35,450 nucleotides of DNA, from contig CAJNDS010000661.1 in assembly GCA_905221605.1 (NCBI GenBank), forward strand, positions 60,001 to 95,450, written 5' to 3'. Position numbers and translations under genes: made by a program. Below are positions 11,901-34,898 of the stretch, in pieces. How positions within the stretch are numbered: the first letter of the stretch is position 1; every line of letters starts with the position of its first letter. Source of the stretch: Symbiodinium natans (lineage: Eukaryota > Sar > Dinophyceae > Suessiales > Symbiodiniaceae). The notes below the pieces were generated by a model. That model did no database searches and had not been told where the DNA came from. It saw only the letters and a list, made by a program, of their open reading frames with translations.

Positions 11901-14900
11901 GGCAGGGCTGAGTTGGCGCACGCGCGAATGTTGGGGAATTAACAACCTGCACGCCAAAAACGAAAATGATTCTTGTTCCGTATGTCGTTTCTGTGAAACT
12001 AAGGGTTTGCAGGACGGCTATCGGATTTAGAGTGCAGGGTTTAGGGCTGTAGGCTGTTAGGATTTGGGCTTGGGGCAGAGAATTTCGGGCTTCGGCCCCC
12101 AAAACCCCCCCCCCCCCCCGCCCTATAAAGCCTAAGCGCCTAAACCCTATAAACCCTAACCTCAAACCCTAGCCCGAAACTCTATACCCGAAACCCCTGA
12201 ATCCTAAACCCTAGGTCCTGAGCGTCCCGGCCTGCGTCTGAACCAGGGCGCGCTCCACGTGAGGCCGCGCGACGCTGTAGAGAACCGGCACGTCCTGCGG
12301 CTGGTCACGGTGTGGGGTCAGGGTTCTGGGGCTAAGGGCTGCAGGGACTTAGGGTTTAGGGCTTGAGGGTTTGGGGGTTTAGGGTTTAGGGCTTTCGGGC
12401 GTGGGGGTTTAGGGTTTCAGGCTTTAGGGTTTAGGGCTTTAGGGTTTAGGGCTGTGGCGTTTAGGGCAGTTTAGGGCTTCAGGGCTTGAGGGTTTCAGGT
12501 TTCAGGCTTTAGGGTTTAGGGCTTACTTAGGGTTTTGGGCTTAGAGCTTCAGGTCTTTGGAGGCAAGGCTAGAGTTTTAGTTTAGGGTTTAGGGGTTAGG
12601 GGTTTAGGGGTTTAGGGGTTTAGGGGTTTGGGGGTTTAGGGGTTTAGGTTAGGGGTTTAGGGGTTAGGGGGGTAGGGGTAGGGGTTAAGGGTTTAGGGTT
12701 TTTTAGGGGTTTAGGGGTTTAGGGTTTAGGGTTAGGGGTTTAGGGGTTTAGGGGTTTAGGGGTTAGGGGTTTAGGGGTTTAGGGTTAGGGTTTAGGGGTT
12801 TAGGGGTTTAGGGTTTAGGGTTTAGGGGTTTAGGGGTTTAGGGGTTTAGGGGTTTAGGGGTTAGGGGTTTAGGGGTTTAGGGGTTTAGGTTTAGGGGTTT
12901 AGGGGTTAGGGGTTTAGGGTTTAGGGGTTTAGGGGTTTAGGGGTTTTTTAGGGGTTTAGGGGTTTAGGGGTTTAGGGTTTAGGGGTTTAGGGGTTTAGGG
13001 GTTTAGGGGTTAGGGTTTGAGGGGTTAGGGGTTTAGGGTTTAGGGGTTAGGGGTTTAGGGGTTTAGGGGTTAGGGTTTAGGGGTAGGGGTTTAGGGGTTT
13101 GGGGTTTAGGGTTTAGGGGTTTAGGGTTTAGGGGGGTTTAGGGGTTTAGGGGTTTAGGGGTTTAGGGGTTTAGGGGTTTAAGGTTTAGGGGTTTAGGGGT
13201 TTAGGGTTTAGGGTTTGGGTTTTGGGTTTGGGGTTTAGGGTTTGGGGGTCATGAGCTCTACTGGTTGCGTTTTTATAGGCTGTGGGGTTTAGGGTTCCAG
13301 GGTTGAGACTTCTAGGGTTTAGGGTTCTAGGGTTGAGGGCTTGGGGCTTAGGATTCTAAACCCTCAACCCTAAACCCTACACCCTAAACCTTCTGTGAGG
13401 TTTTGGGGCTTCGTTGGAAAATCTCGTGGGCCTCGAGAACGACCTTCTGCAACCGATCACCTTCAGGGAGCGCTTCTGAGGGTTTGGGGTTTAGGGTTTA
13501 GGGTTTAGGGCTTAGGGCTTAGGGCTTAGGGCTTAGGGTTTCGGGTTTAGGGCGCCCGCGAAGAGCCCTGAAAACTTGACAAGGCCTCTGGGAACCATGA
13601 ACTAAGTATTAAGATTATTGGGTTTAGGGCTTCGGGTTCAGGGTTCAGGGTTCAGGGTTCAGGGTTCAGGGTTCAGGGTTCAGGGTTTAGGGTCATCGTG
13701 ATGACTAATAACAAATTCGAGGCCCGGAATTTGGTGGTTTTGGCATATAGCCGAATGCATTCTGCTGATAAATTCCGTAACCTCATGGTTTGAGACCCTA
13801 ACGGTGAGGGCCTAACCTCAGGCAGGGGTCGCTTAGCCAAGGCGGCCGGAATCAAAAGTCATTCTACCTTCTCCCCCACGAACCCTCCATAGTCCCAGCA
13901 TCGACTCTATCTGTGCACATTTCTGGGTAGGGTGCTAGGCCATACACCAAAAAAACCCAAACCCTAAACCCTAACCCCCAAACCCTAAACCCTAAACCCT
14001 AGCCCTAAACCCTTTGCTTACGGAGCCCCCCAAAAAAGCCGCCATTGAGCGCAACTGCAGCTGGCCTGCTTGCTGGATGCCCGCACGTGTGGCGTGCAGC
14101 GTGCGCGCGAAGCGGTCCACCCAGTCCTTGGTTGAGGGTTGAGAGTTTTGGGTTTAGGGTATAGGGTTGAGGGTTTTGGGTTAAGTGTTGAGGGTTGAGG
14201 GTTTAGGGTCAGGGTTTTAGAAGCAGGGCAACTATTGCTACCATTGGTTGTGACCTTGTTTGGGGTGCTTGTCATAGGTCTTGGCAACCGGGGGGTTGTG
14301 ATTGCGCATATGCTCCAAAGCAAAGCCCTACAGCTGAAATATGCTAAACGGTTTAGGGTTCAGGGTTTAGGGTTTAGGGTTTAGGGTTTAGGGTTTAGGG
14401 TTTAATGTTTAGGGTTTAGGGTTTAGGGGTTTGGTGTAAACGCGGCTCTAGCATTAAAGCGCTTCAGCAAGCAAATGTTTAAACGCGCAGAGGTTTAGAC
14501 ATTTGGCAGCACACAGTTGTTCGCCCTGCTCCCAACTCTCTCCAACCTAGGACCGAATGCTCGGAACTGTCCCTAAAACATAAACCCTTAACCCGCAACC
14601 CTAAGCCCGAAACCCTAAACCCTAAGCCTTAGCCCTGCACACTTTCCCCTAAACCCTGTACCCTAGACCCTAAGCCCTAAACCCTAATCCCCAAACCCCA
14701 GCAGGAAAAAGAGTTAAGCGAAATAAGGTCCAGGAGTCTGGCATCGGACCCACTCCAAGAGCCTCAACGAACCTGCAGGGGGAACTGTGGGGAGGAGAGT
14801 GGGTAGGGTTCAAGGCTCAGGGTATAGGGTCTAGGGTCTAGGGTTTAGGGTTTAGGGTTTAGGGTTTAGGGTTTAGGGTTTAGGGTTTAGGGTTTAGGGT

Positions 14901-16277
14901 TTAGGGTTTAGGGTTTGGAGTGTGGGTGTTGGGTGGTTTTGGGTGGGTCCGGCTTCTCCTAGAAGGATCTTGACAAGTACGGGGTTCTAGAGTTGGAAAA
15001 CAAACTCTCCCAAATCACTGTTTCGTCCGACACCTTATTGTATATTCCCGGATCTACGGCAACATGACTGCGAATTGTTGAGGCTGCTCGTGCAAAGAGG
15101 GGTGCGAGCCTCCTGCCGAAGCTGCAGCAGTTGTGACTCAAGACATCGTAGTCCTGCCCTCGCCATTCCTTACTTCTCCAATAACCAAGGAGGTCAAAAA
15201 GGCTAAACTTTAATAGTCCTACCAAATAAGGAAACCCTAAACCCTAAACCCTAAACCCCAAACACTAAACCCTAAACCCTAAAGTAAAGGCGAGTAAGAT
15301 TCTTGGCAGAGGTTGAACAGGATGTTGGCCACTTCCATCTGGCTCCTGACCTCTGGATTCTGGGTCTAGGGCTTCTGCTTCAGGCTGTACAGTTTGGCCC
15401 TAAACCGTAAACCCTAAACCCTACACCCTAAACCCTCAACCCTCAACCCTCAACCCTCAACCCTAAACCCTAAACCCTAAACCCTAAACCAAGCCGGGCA
15501 GCTGTAGACCCCACAAACACGCTGCACTCGTAGACGTGCGCCGTCTCTGAGCGCGGCGGATCACAAGCGATGCCATAGACCCCATAGGACCACTCGGCAC
15601 CGAAGACCTACAGCGGGCCGCTCTTGTGGGGTTTAGGGTTTAAGGTTTAGGGTTTAGGGTTTAGGGCTTAGGGCTTAGGGCTTAGGGCTTAGGGCTTAAG
15701 ATTTCGGGTTTGGGGTTTAGGGTTTTGGGGTTTCGGGGTTTATGAAGCTGACACCATGCCAATTTTGTTCTACTTGCCTCGACGCCGACGTGAAAGGCAC
15801 CTCCTATGGCAGGACCGCTTTCGGCAAAGGTCAGCATCTGGTTGGCGCCAACAAAATTCCTTCGCGTGTCTGAGAAGACTCTGCGTGAGGACAGCTGGGT
15901 CAGTGGCTCTAGACATCCTAGACAACAGAACTGGCGTACTCCTAAACCCTAGACAGTGAATCAGAAGGCCGATTGAAAGCAAGGTTCTCACTGAGGTTGT
16001 ACACATGCACCTGCACCCACTGCGGATGCAGGGGGCCCGTCGACGACAGCGGAATGCGGTTGGGGCTGAGAAGGGTCAGCTTGGCTTGGTAGTCACCTGG
16101 AAGCACATGGACACATGATGACCTTTTCCCAGCCTAAACCCTAAACCCTAAACCGCCAAGGTTGCGTCCACAAAGGTGGAGGGAGACCCGGCCTTCGTCG
16201 AGGACCGGGGGCGACAGCACCAGCTGTTGCAGCTCTTCCAGCGTCAGCCGGCTCAAGACATCAACCTCCCAAACGAT
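8905..16277 (-). CDS. PPPDE (DeSI-type) peptidase with helical repeat C-terminus
   Basis: Putative thiol isopeptidase of the PPPDE superfamily (deSUMOylating/deubiquitinating). Exons in coding order: 16277-16154, 16096-15992, 15878-15778, 15607-15490, 15352-15303, 15168-15113, 14772-14739, 14126-14022, 13446-13426, 12294-12232, 11515-11489, 10854-10774, 10534-10466, 9846-9775, 9596-9543, 9033-8905 (1209 nt, about 403 aa). All joins are in phase. After an unrecognised N-terminal stretch (LTLEELQQLVLSPPV, then DYQAKLTLLSPNRIPLS) the PPPDE domain reads WVQVHVYNLI, GGAFHVGVE (catalytic His), VFGAEWSYG, EVANILFNLCQEWRG, YDVLSHNCCSFG (catalytic Cys), LGVGPMPDWVDRFAR. Next comes an Ala/Val-rich helical region with a recurring pattern near HDVPVLYxxARPHVExAL in exons 12294, 10854, 10534 and 9596. 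Donors: 6 GT, 5 GC, 4 GA. The true start and stop are not located; an open run continues to about 8656. Catalysis is inferred from the conserved His and Cys only. Confidence 0.87.
9603..9763 (+). repeat. TTTAGGG array filling a 178-bp intron
   Basis: It occupies nearly all of the intron 9597-9774 between PPPDE-gene exons 9846-9775 and 9596-9543 (donor AAG|GTTGAGG, acceptor AAACAG). Confidence 0.9.
10268..10366. other. Possible AT-rich hairpin region
   Basis: Perfect 10-bp inverted repeat CTTACTGTTG (10268-10277) / CAACAGTAAG (10357-10366) around AT-rich sequence (TATATATAGGGG). The AT-rich stretch 10145-10380 stands out from its surroundings and may be another foldback relic in the intron 9847-10465. 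Confidence 0.4.
10583..10726 (+). repeat. TTTAGGG array
   Basis: About 18 perfect units inside the intron between exons 10854-10774 and 10534-10466. Confidence 0.95.
10872..10960 (+). repeat. TTTAGGG array between exon-edge duplications
   Basis: Perfect units just left of degenerate GGGTTT sequence. The 17-bp sequence at 10841-10857 (edge of the exon starting at 10854) is repeated at 11035-11051. Confidence 0.9.
11229..11415 (-). repeat. CCCTAAA array
   Basis: Heptamers in the opposite orientation to the array at 10872, so the intron 10855-11488 has inverted arrays towards its two ends. Confidence 0.9.
12590..13245 (+). repeat. TTTAGGGG octamer array, 650 bp
   Basis: The longest array in the window, dominated by the 8-mer TTTAGGGG with TTAGGGG and TTTAGGG interspersed. 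It lies in the intron between PPPDE-gene exons 13446-13426 and 12294-12232. Before it (12320-12560) is loosely related GGGTTTAGGGCTT sequence. Confidence 0.95.
13690..13955. other. Intron interior between PPPDE-gene exons, nothing recognised
   Basis: Complex sequence between the GGGTTCA/TTTAGGG block (13622-13692) and CCCTAAA (13958). A 60-codon minus ORF has no domain signal and is not needed for the joined frame. Confidence 0.5.
15353..15489 (-). other. Intron whose donor is a GTTTAGGG repeat
   Basis: It lies between the PPPDE exons VFGAEWSYG...AARL and EVRSQMEV. The exon ends CGGCTTG and the intron opens directly with GTTTAGGGTTTAGGG. It ends at ATCCAG before AG|GTC; the join makes GAG (Glu), in phase. 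On the plus strand this is the CCCTAAA array at 15402-15489. Confidence 0.75.
16097..16153 (-). other. 57-nt intron built on telomere-type repeats
   Basis: The smallest well-defined array intron. On the coding strand exon ...CTTGGCG is followed by GTTTAGGG GTTTAGG-type units (about three), 36 nt of unique sequence and a GTGCTTCCAG acceptor. Removing it joins CGRNLG to GDYQAKL in phase (G + GT = Gly). The GT donor is the first two bases of the repeat. Confidence 0.8.
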
Positions 16278-16470
16278 CTCAACCACAGTGCAATGTTAAC
16301 TTGGCTACACTATACTATGCGACATATTCTGCTACATGATGAGAAACTGTACACACTGTGTACGTAGGTATGTTTGCTGTAACGTTTGTTTGTTTGTCTG
16401 TCGGTATGTATGTATTGTGCTACAGAGAGAGAGAGAGAGGTGGACAATGTTGGCGTGTGTGGAATACACT

Positions 16471-16571
16471 TTGGGATGTTCCCCCCTACACGAACAGTCC
16501 TCAATAGGGATTATAATAGGGGGTACCATAACCCCTACTACAAATTGCTAGTATAAGGGGGAACATCCCAA
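16471..16571. mobile_element. Foldback MITE family 1, copy A (complete)
   Basis: A 101-bp near-palindrome with 15-bp terminal inverted repeats TTGGGATGTTCCCCC / GGGGGAACATCCCAA. An internal stretch of AACAGTCC...AGGGATT...GGGGTACYATAAYCCC is shared with the other copies. There is no coding capacity. It lies upstream of the first joined PPPDE exon. Confidence 0.9.
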
Positions 16572-16639
16572 CTTGCGCTGCTCCGCACCTGCTTTCAAGA
16601 ACCTGAACCCTAAACACTAAACCCTAAAAGTCGGGGTTC

Positions 16640-19600
16640 TGAACCGCGACAAGAACCCCCTCTCCTGAGGGGCTCATGGGGGCTAGGGGTTCGAACGCTT
16701 CGGATCTTCTAGGAACGCAAGGGCTTCTAAACCCCAAACCCAAGGGCTTCTAAACCCCAAACCCTAAACCCTAAACCCCTAAACCCCTAAACCCCTCAAC
16801 CCCTAAACCCTAAACCCTAATCCCTAAACCCTAAGGTGCCCGCCATGGCCTCGTTCTCAGGTATCTCCTTCCGGGGTCCGCTGACTTGCTGGCTGCTGAC
16901 CTAGGTCGCTCACTTGGGGGGGAGGGGGGGTTTAAGGTTTAGGGTTTAGGGTTTAGGGTTTCGGGTTTAGGGTCTAGGGTCTAGGGTTTAGGGTTTAGGG
17001 TTTAGGGTTTAGGGTTTAGGGTTTCGGGCTTCGGGTTTAGGGTACCAAGTTGGGTTTTTCATGCATTTTTCCGATCAGGGGAAGAAGAGGGAGAGGTTAG
17101 AGGGATTCGGGGCTATGGTTTAGGCCTTGGCCCCATCAAAACGCGCAGCCCTACTGCCTCAGCCCGAAACATCTGAACCCCAAGCCCTTCAAAACAGCAA
17201 CCCGAAAACCTTAAAGCCCCAAGCCCTAAGCCCTAGGTAAACCCTAAAGCCCTCAACCCTAAGGCCTCTAACACCCCAAGCCCTAAGCCCTAAACCTCAA
17301 GACCTAAAGCCGAAACCCAAAACTTTAAGGATTAGGGTTTAGGGTTTAGGGTTTAGGGCTTAGGGTTTAGGGCTTAGGGTTTAGGGTCCTAAACCCTAAG
17401 CCTTAAAGACCCCCCCCCCGAAACGAAGAGGAGCTGCGGGCCGTGAAGCCAAAGCCCTGTGCTGAAGGGCGGCCTCTTGGAGGTTCATGGTACATATTAA
17501 CCAAGGGGTTTAGGGCTTAGGGTTTTGGGATTTGGGATTTGGGATTTACATGGATTTAGGGTCTTTAGGGTGTAAATTTTGGGGCTTGGGGGTCTGGGGG
17601 TTGGGGTTTCTGCGTTTTGGGCTTCGGCCTTGCGTTCAAGGCGCTCAGATCCTTGGATGTTCAGGGGTGCAGGATATAGGGTCTAGCTAACCCATGCTTA
17701 AGGCAATGTCCTCGGTATTCAAGGTTGCATCGTTCTGTTGTTGGCTCGACCCCAAACCCAAGAACCCCAAAACCTCTGAACCCCTAAAGCCTAAATCTAA
17801 ACCCTAAACCCTAAACCCTAAACCCTAAACCTTAAACCCTGTAGCCAACACCCGAAGCTCCCACCAGCGCCTGGGACTTCAGAAGCCGCTGCTGAGACCG
17901 CGACTGCGACTGCAAGGAGCGCCTAAGTGACAAGGAACTTGAAGGGGTTTAGGGTTTAGAATCTAGGGTCTGGGGTTTAGGGTTTAGGGTTTAGGGTTTA
18001 GGGTTTAGGGTGTATATAGGGTGTAGTGTAGGGTTTAGGGTCTAGGTTTTGAGGCTTTCAGGGTACCCGGTATAGGGGAAGGAAGTGAAGAAGACGGGTT
18101 CCTTGACTGCGGGAGCTTATTTCCAGACTCCTTCCGCAAGAAAGGCGCACCCTAAACCCTAAACCCGTTCCGCAAGAAAGGCGCATGCTCCGTAAATCCA
18201 GGTTGGAGAACATGGCGCCAGCGAAGCGCACGCGTGGCGCGTGCGATGGAGGGAACCACTTAAGGCCAGGCTTGCCAAGGGGCTTTAGGGTTTAGGGTTT
18301 TAGGTTTAGGGTTTAGGGTTTAGGGTTTAGGGTTTAGGGTTTGGGGTTTGGGGTTTGGGGTTTAGGGCCTTCGGGGCTTGGCGTCAGCTACCGGGAGCAG
18401 GATCTGAAGGAAGCCTGAGGGAAAAAGTGGCCCTCCACCTCAGTCATGATCTGCTGTGTTTTTCCTGGAACGCAAGAAGTGAGCCGAGCCAGCAACGGAG
18501 CGCACAAGCGGGCCACACGCTCGACTCTTCTGCCTCAAAGAACCGAGGCACTGTCACAGGCACCTGCTGAGATCAACAGGGTGGAGGCAAAGTTCGCATG
18601 CGAAACCCTAAACCCTAAACCCTGAACCCTGAACCCTTTGGGTTGCTTTCGACGCATAAATTCGCCTGTCCTGTGAAGACAGCTCCAGAAGCTCTAACTG
18701 CATGAGCGGCGGGCGTCTTGCAACTTCTGTTAAAGAGTTGGCTTAGTGTTTAGGATTCAGGGTTTAGGGTTTAGGGTCTAGGGTTTAGGGTTTAGGGTTT
18801 ACGGTCTAGGTGTTAGGATTTGGGGTCTATTGTTTGGGCCGGCAACTGCACTTTCCAGCCGGGCTCTCAGGGATACTGCCGAAAGACAACCTGAACCCCA
18901 AACCCTAAACCCCAAAGCCTAAACCCTAAGCCCTAAACCACAAACCCTACACCCTACACCCTGCACCCTAAACCCCAAACCCCAAACCCTAGACACCCAA
19001 ACCCTGACTCCACTCTCTGGGATGGAAGCACGGCGCCCACAAGCCTAGAAGTCGACCCTCACGACTTTCAAAGCCAAGTCAAGACCCCTAGCCCCCCCTC
19101 CTTGATCTCCCCTATGAAACCTATAAAACCGAAACAGGACCCTATTCACAGCCCTAAAAAACCGTTATGAAAACTCTATTGAAAAAAATAGCCAGACCCA
19201 TAGACCCCTAAAAGAAAATCCTAAACCCTAAACCCTAAACCCTACACCCTAAACCCTAAACCCTGAACCCTAAACCCTAAACCCTAAACCCAAAACCCCG
19301 AACCCTCAATCCGGGATGGCCAAGTTCCAAGCCGCCCCCCTCTCCAAAACCGCAGCTGGGCCGGTCTGGAGGTCTCCCTACGCGAACTTCTTTAAGCGCG
19401 CGGGCCGCTAGGGTTTAGGGTTTAGGGTTTAGGGTTTAGGGTTTAGGGTTGAGGGTTGAGGGTTGAGGGTTTAGGGTTTAGGGTTTAGGGTTTAGGGTTT
19501 AGGGTTTAGGGTTTAGGGTTTAGGGTTTAGGATTTAAGGTTTAGGTTTAGCGTTTAGGGTATAGGGTTCAGGGTTTAGGGTTCAGGGTTTAGGGTTTAGG

Positions 19601-20765
19601 GTTCAGGGTTCAGGGTTTAGGGTTTAGGGTTTAGGGTTTAGGGTTTAGGGTTTAGGGTTTAGGGTTTAGGGTTTAGGGTTTAGGGTTTCTTCGGCCGGTT
19701 TAGCCCGGTGTAGGGTTTATGCTCACTTGGCCGCAGGGATCGGGCCAAGAAGGCCATGTAAAGAACGAGCAAAACGAACAGAAACTAACACTTGCAAATG
19801 TTGTCGAAAGGAGCGGCCAACCGCTCCGAGTCCCTAAACCCTAAACCCTAAACCCTAAACCCTAAACCCTAAACCCTAAACCCTAAACCCCAAACCCTAA
19901 ACCCTAAACCCTAAACCCCAAACCCTAAACCCTAAGCCCTAAGCCCTAAACCCCAAGCCTTAAACTCCCTTAACGCAGGGACCGATCTTCGGATCCCTCT
20001 AGAGTGAGATGGCTCCGCAGGGAAGTTGTTGCCAGGGCTTGTGCAGGGCTTAGGATTCAGGGTTCAGGGTTTACGGTTTAAGGTTGAAGGTTTGGGGTTC
20101 AGGGTTTGGGGTTTAGGGTGCTGAAGCCGGGGAAGACAGAGAGTTCGATGGAACTCAACCCTCAACCCTAAAACCCAATACTGACCGGGGGGGGGGGGGG
20201 GGTAGGGGCATGTTGCGCTGGCACTTCCGCACTTTGGCCCCAACTTCCCCCAGGGGTGCAGTTCAGCGAAGGAAAGGGAGTCCGCGGGGCTTTCACTTCT
20301 TGCCTCGGGCGGTTTGGGGTTTAGGGTTTAGGGAGTTCAGGGTTTAAGGGGTTAGTTGTCGTGGCTTTCTGGTGAATCCATGCATCATCTTGGGGTGTTG
20401 CTTTAGGGCAGGGTCTAGGTTCAGGGTTTAGGGTTTCGGGTTTAGGGCTTTAGGGTCTCGGGCTTAGGGTCTCGGGCTTTGGGGCTAACTCCCCCGAACT
20501 TGTGTCATGCAGGCGACCGAGCCATTGTCAGCACTAAGCCCCGGACTCTTCGCCTGACGCAGCAAAGGGGTTCAAACCTAGAGGATTTAGGGTTCAGGGT
20601 TCAGGGTTCAGGGTTCAGGGTTTAGGGTTTAGGGTTTATGGTCCTGGCCTCCATCTCTCCCTTACGAACCTGTGCTTTGGTTGGGAATTCCAAGCAACCC
20701 GAAACCCGGGGGAGGCCAGGGGAAGAAGGCTTCCGGCTTCAAGGATCTGGCCAAGGCTGCCACCC

Positions 20766-20796
<31 letters not shown>

Positions 20797-21476
20797 AACA
20801 AAACCCTCAACCCTAAACCCCCTAAACCCCTAAACCCCAAACCCTGAACCCCAAACCCTAAACCCTAAACCCCCCAAACCCCAAACCCCCTAAACCCTAA
20901 ACCCTAAACCCTAAACCCAAAACCCAAAACGGGGCTCCGGATCCCCTTCATCCCCGAGGACTCTCCCCACGTCTCAGCGCGGCCCGTGCGAGAAAGGATG
21001 TCAGCTTTGGATCCCTCTCCCCGGTGTTTGAGGCACAACACTCATCGCTTAGCTGAAACAGTTTAGGGTTTAGGGTTTAGGGTTTAGGGTTTAGGGTTTA
21101 GGGCTTAGGGTTTAGGGCTTAGGGCTTTTAGGGTTTAGGGTTTAAGGTTTAGGGCTTAGGGTATAGGGTTTAGGGTTTAGGGTTTAGGGTTTAGGGTTTA
21201 GGGTTTAGGGTTTAGGGTTTAGGGTTTAGGGTTTAGGGTTTAGGGTTTAGGGTTTAGGGTTTAGGGGAAACACGGCTAACCCTTAAACCCTCAAACTTGG
21301 GATGTTCCCCCTTATACTAACAGTCCATAATCGGGATTCTCATGAGGGGTACTAGAATCCCTATTAAGGATCCCAACTTTAAACCCTTAACCCCTTAAAC
21401 CCTAAACTTTTGAAACACGCAACGACCCCCGATGTTCGCGTAGGCCAACTCGCAAGCCGCGTCCCACACGCCCAGC
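16640..21476 (-). CDS. Unassigned minus-strand exon candidates between SerRS and the PPPDE gene
   Basis: Islands between CCCTAAA (left) and TTTAGGG (right) arrays are open on the minus strand after an AG. Examples: 21476-21408 (LGVWDAACELAYANIGGRC), about 21052-20957 (LSDECCASNTGERDPKLTSF), 20308-20215 (SESPADSLSFAELHPWGKLG), 20590-20500 (AKSPGLSADNGSVACM, but also open on plus), 19385-19325 (GDLQTGPAAVLERGAAWNLA), 18735-18645 (ARRPPLMQLELLELSSQDRR), 18270-18150 (PRVRFAGAMFSNLDLRSM), 17925-17850 (ALLAVAVAVSAAASEVPGAG, hydrophobic and signal-peptide-like), 17465-17417 (TGLWLHGPQLLF), 16905-16850 (VSSQQVSGPRKEIPENEA) and 16710-16640 (SEAFEPLAPMSPSGEG). I recognise no family and did not establish a joined frame. 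They may be the 5' part of the PPPDE gene, a SerRS tail, or a separate gene. Confidence 0.45.
17476..17505. mobile_element. Hairpin element family 2, left-end fragment
   Basis: CTTGGAGGTTCATGG followed by about 15 bp, then GGGTTTAGGGCTTAGGG: the element is cut off by array-type sequence. Confidence 0.55.
18132..18185. repeat. 18-bp direct duplication around a telomeric insert
   Basis: TTCCGCAAGAAAGGCGCA occurs at 18132-18149 and 18168-18185, separated by exactly CCCTAAACCCTAAACCCG (18150-18167). This is the simplest example of an array insertion with an apparent target-site duplication. Confidence 0.9.
18370..18600. other. Intron interior, nothing recognised
   Basis: 230 bp between TTTAGGG (left) and CCCTAAA (right), the arrangement typical of intron interiors here. 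The 71-codon plus ORF has no recognisable motif. Confidence 0.45.
19409..19688 (+). repeat. TTTAGGG array with TTGAGGG and TTCAGGG blocks
   Basis: A 280-bp array with local blocks of variant units (GGGTTGA at about 19446, GGGTTCA at about 19566-19612), as if variants spread by local amplification. Confidence 0.95.
19832..19965 (-). repeat. CCCTAAA array
   Basis: Inverted partner of the array at 19409-19688, about 140 bp away. Confidence 0.9.
21061..21266 (+). repeat. TTTAGGG array
   Basis: Over 25 units, followed 30 bp later by a foldback element (21297-21376) and then CCCTTAAACC sequence. Confidence 0.95.
21297..21376. mobile_element. Foldback MITE family 1, copy B (internally deleted)
   Basis: The left two-thirds match copy C closely (TTATACTAACAGTCC), but most of the right inverted repeat is missing: AAGGA runs straight into TCCCAA. 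80 bp. Confidence 0.88.
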
Positions 21477-21792
21477 CTGAGCACCTAACTCCCTGCATCG
21501 CTCCAAGCAAACCGAAGCCCCAGAACCCCCAACACCCCAAGAACCAAAAAAAACACAAAACAAAAAAAAAAAAAAAAAACGAACACCCAAAAACAACTCA
21601 GAACCCCCCGAACCCCCGGCCCCCCCCCCCCCCCAAAAAAAAAAAAAAAAAAAATCCCAAAAAAACCAAACACCCTAAGCCCCAGGCTTCTAGGCCTTAC
21701 CGGCCCAAAAAAACCTAACAAAACCAAAAAACCCAAAAATAGAATACAAAACAATAAAAAGAAACTTAAGCCCCAAGCCCCCTGGGCTCTAC

Positions 21793-34389
<12,597 letters not shown>

Positions 34390-34663
34390 CTCCAAGCTGG
34401 TTCAGAGTTTAGGGTTTAGGGTTTAGGGCTTGGGGTTTGGGTTAGGGTTTAGGGTTTAGGGTTTCGGGTTTGGGGTTTAGGGCTTGGGGTTTAGGGTTTA
34501 GGGTTTGGGGTTTGGGGTTTACGGTTTAGGGCTTGGGGTTTGGGGTTTGGGGTTTGTGGTTTCGGGTTTGGGGTTTGGGGTTTCGGGTTTCGGGTTTGGG
34601 GTTTGGGGGGGTTGGGTATGGTACAGACCCTTTCGGAAACAAAAAGGATGCTATACTGTCTAG

Positions 34664-34773
34664 TATGGGCGTTTCTCAACATAGGGGTACCCCTTGTATG
34701 CCCCCAACTAGAATAGAATCCCCTTAAAGGGACCGCACAAAAAAGGGTACCCCCATTTTCGGAAACCCCCATA
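34664..34773. mobile_element. 110-bp foldback element
   Basis: Inverted ends TATGGGCGTTTCTCAACATA / its counterpart ending GGAAACCCCCATA, about 32 bp each with a few mismatches, and both arms containing GGGGTACCC. The minus strand reads MGVSENGGTLF, a short peptide I recall from repeat-derived predictions in dinoflagellate genomes (unverified). Confidence 0.75.
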
Positions 34774-34857
34774 TGGGCAACTTGACTTAAGCTCCTTAGA
34801 AACCGAGGTCAAAGAAGGCGCAAGCACGAGGAGATGCCGTGGGCGAGCGCGCGGGAC

Positions 34858-34860
34858 GAG

Positions 34861-34898
<38 letters not shown>

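Noticed and set aside
14255-14312. Candidate exon (HMRNHNPPVAKTYDKHPKQ) in the PPPDE gene
   Set aside because: Skipping it joins LGVGPMP to DWVDRFAR in phase, which matches the family; including it breaks the conserved motif. Kept as intron interior.
16310-16551. Overlapping short ORFs on both strands (e.g. 16336-16551 plus)
   Set aside because: They run across GTTTGTTTG and GAGAGA simple sequence and the foldback element at 16471.
21402-21754. Lys/Pro-rich plus ORF and Phe-rich minus ORF
   Set aside because: They translate A/C homopolymers. Only the sub-segment 21408-21476 on minus looks like an exon, and in a different frame.
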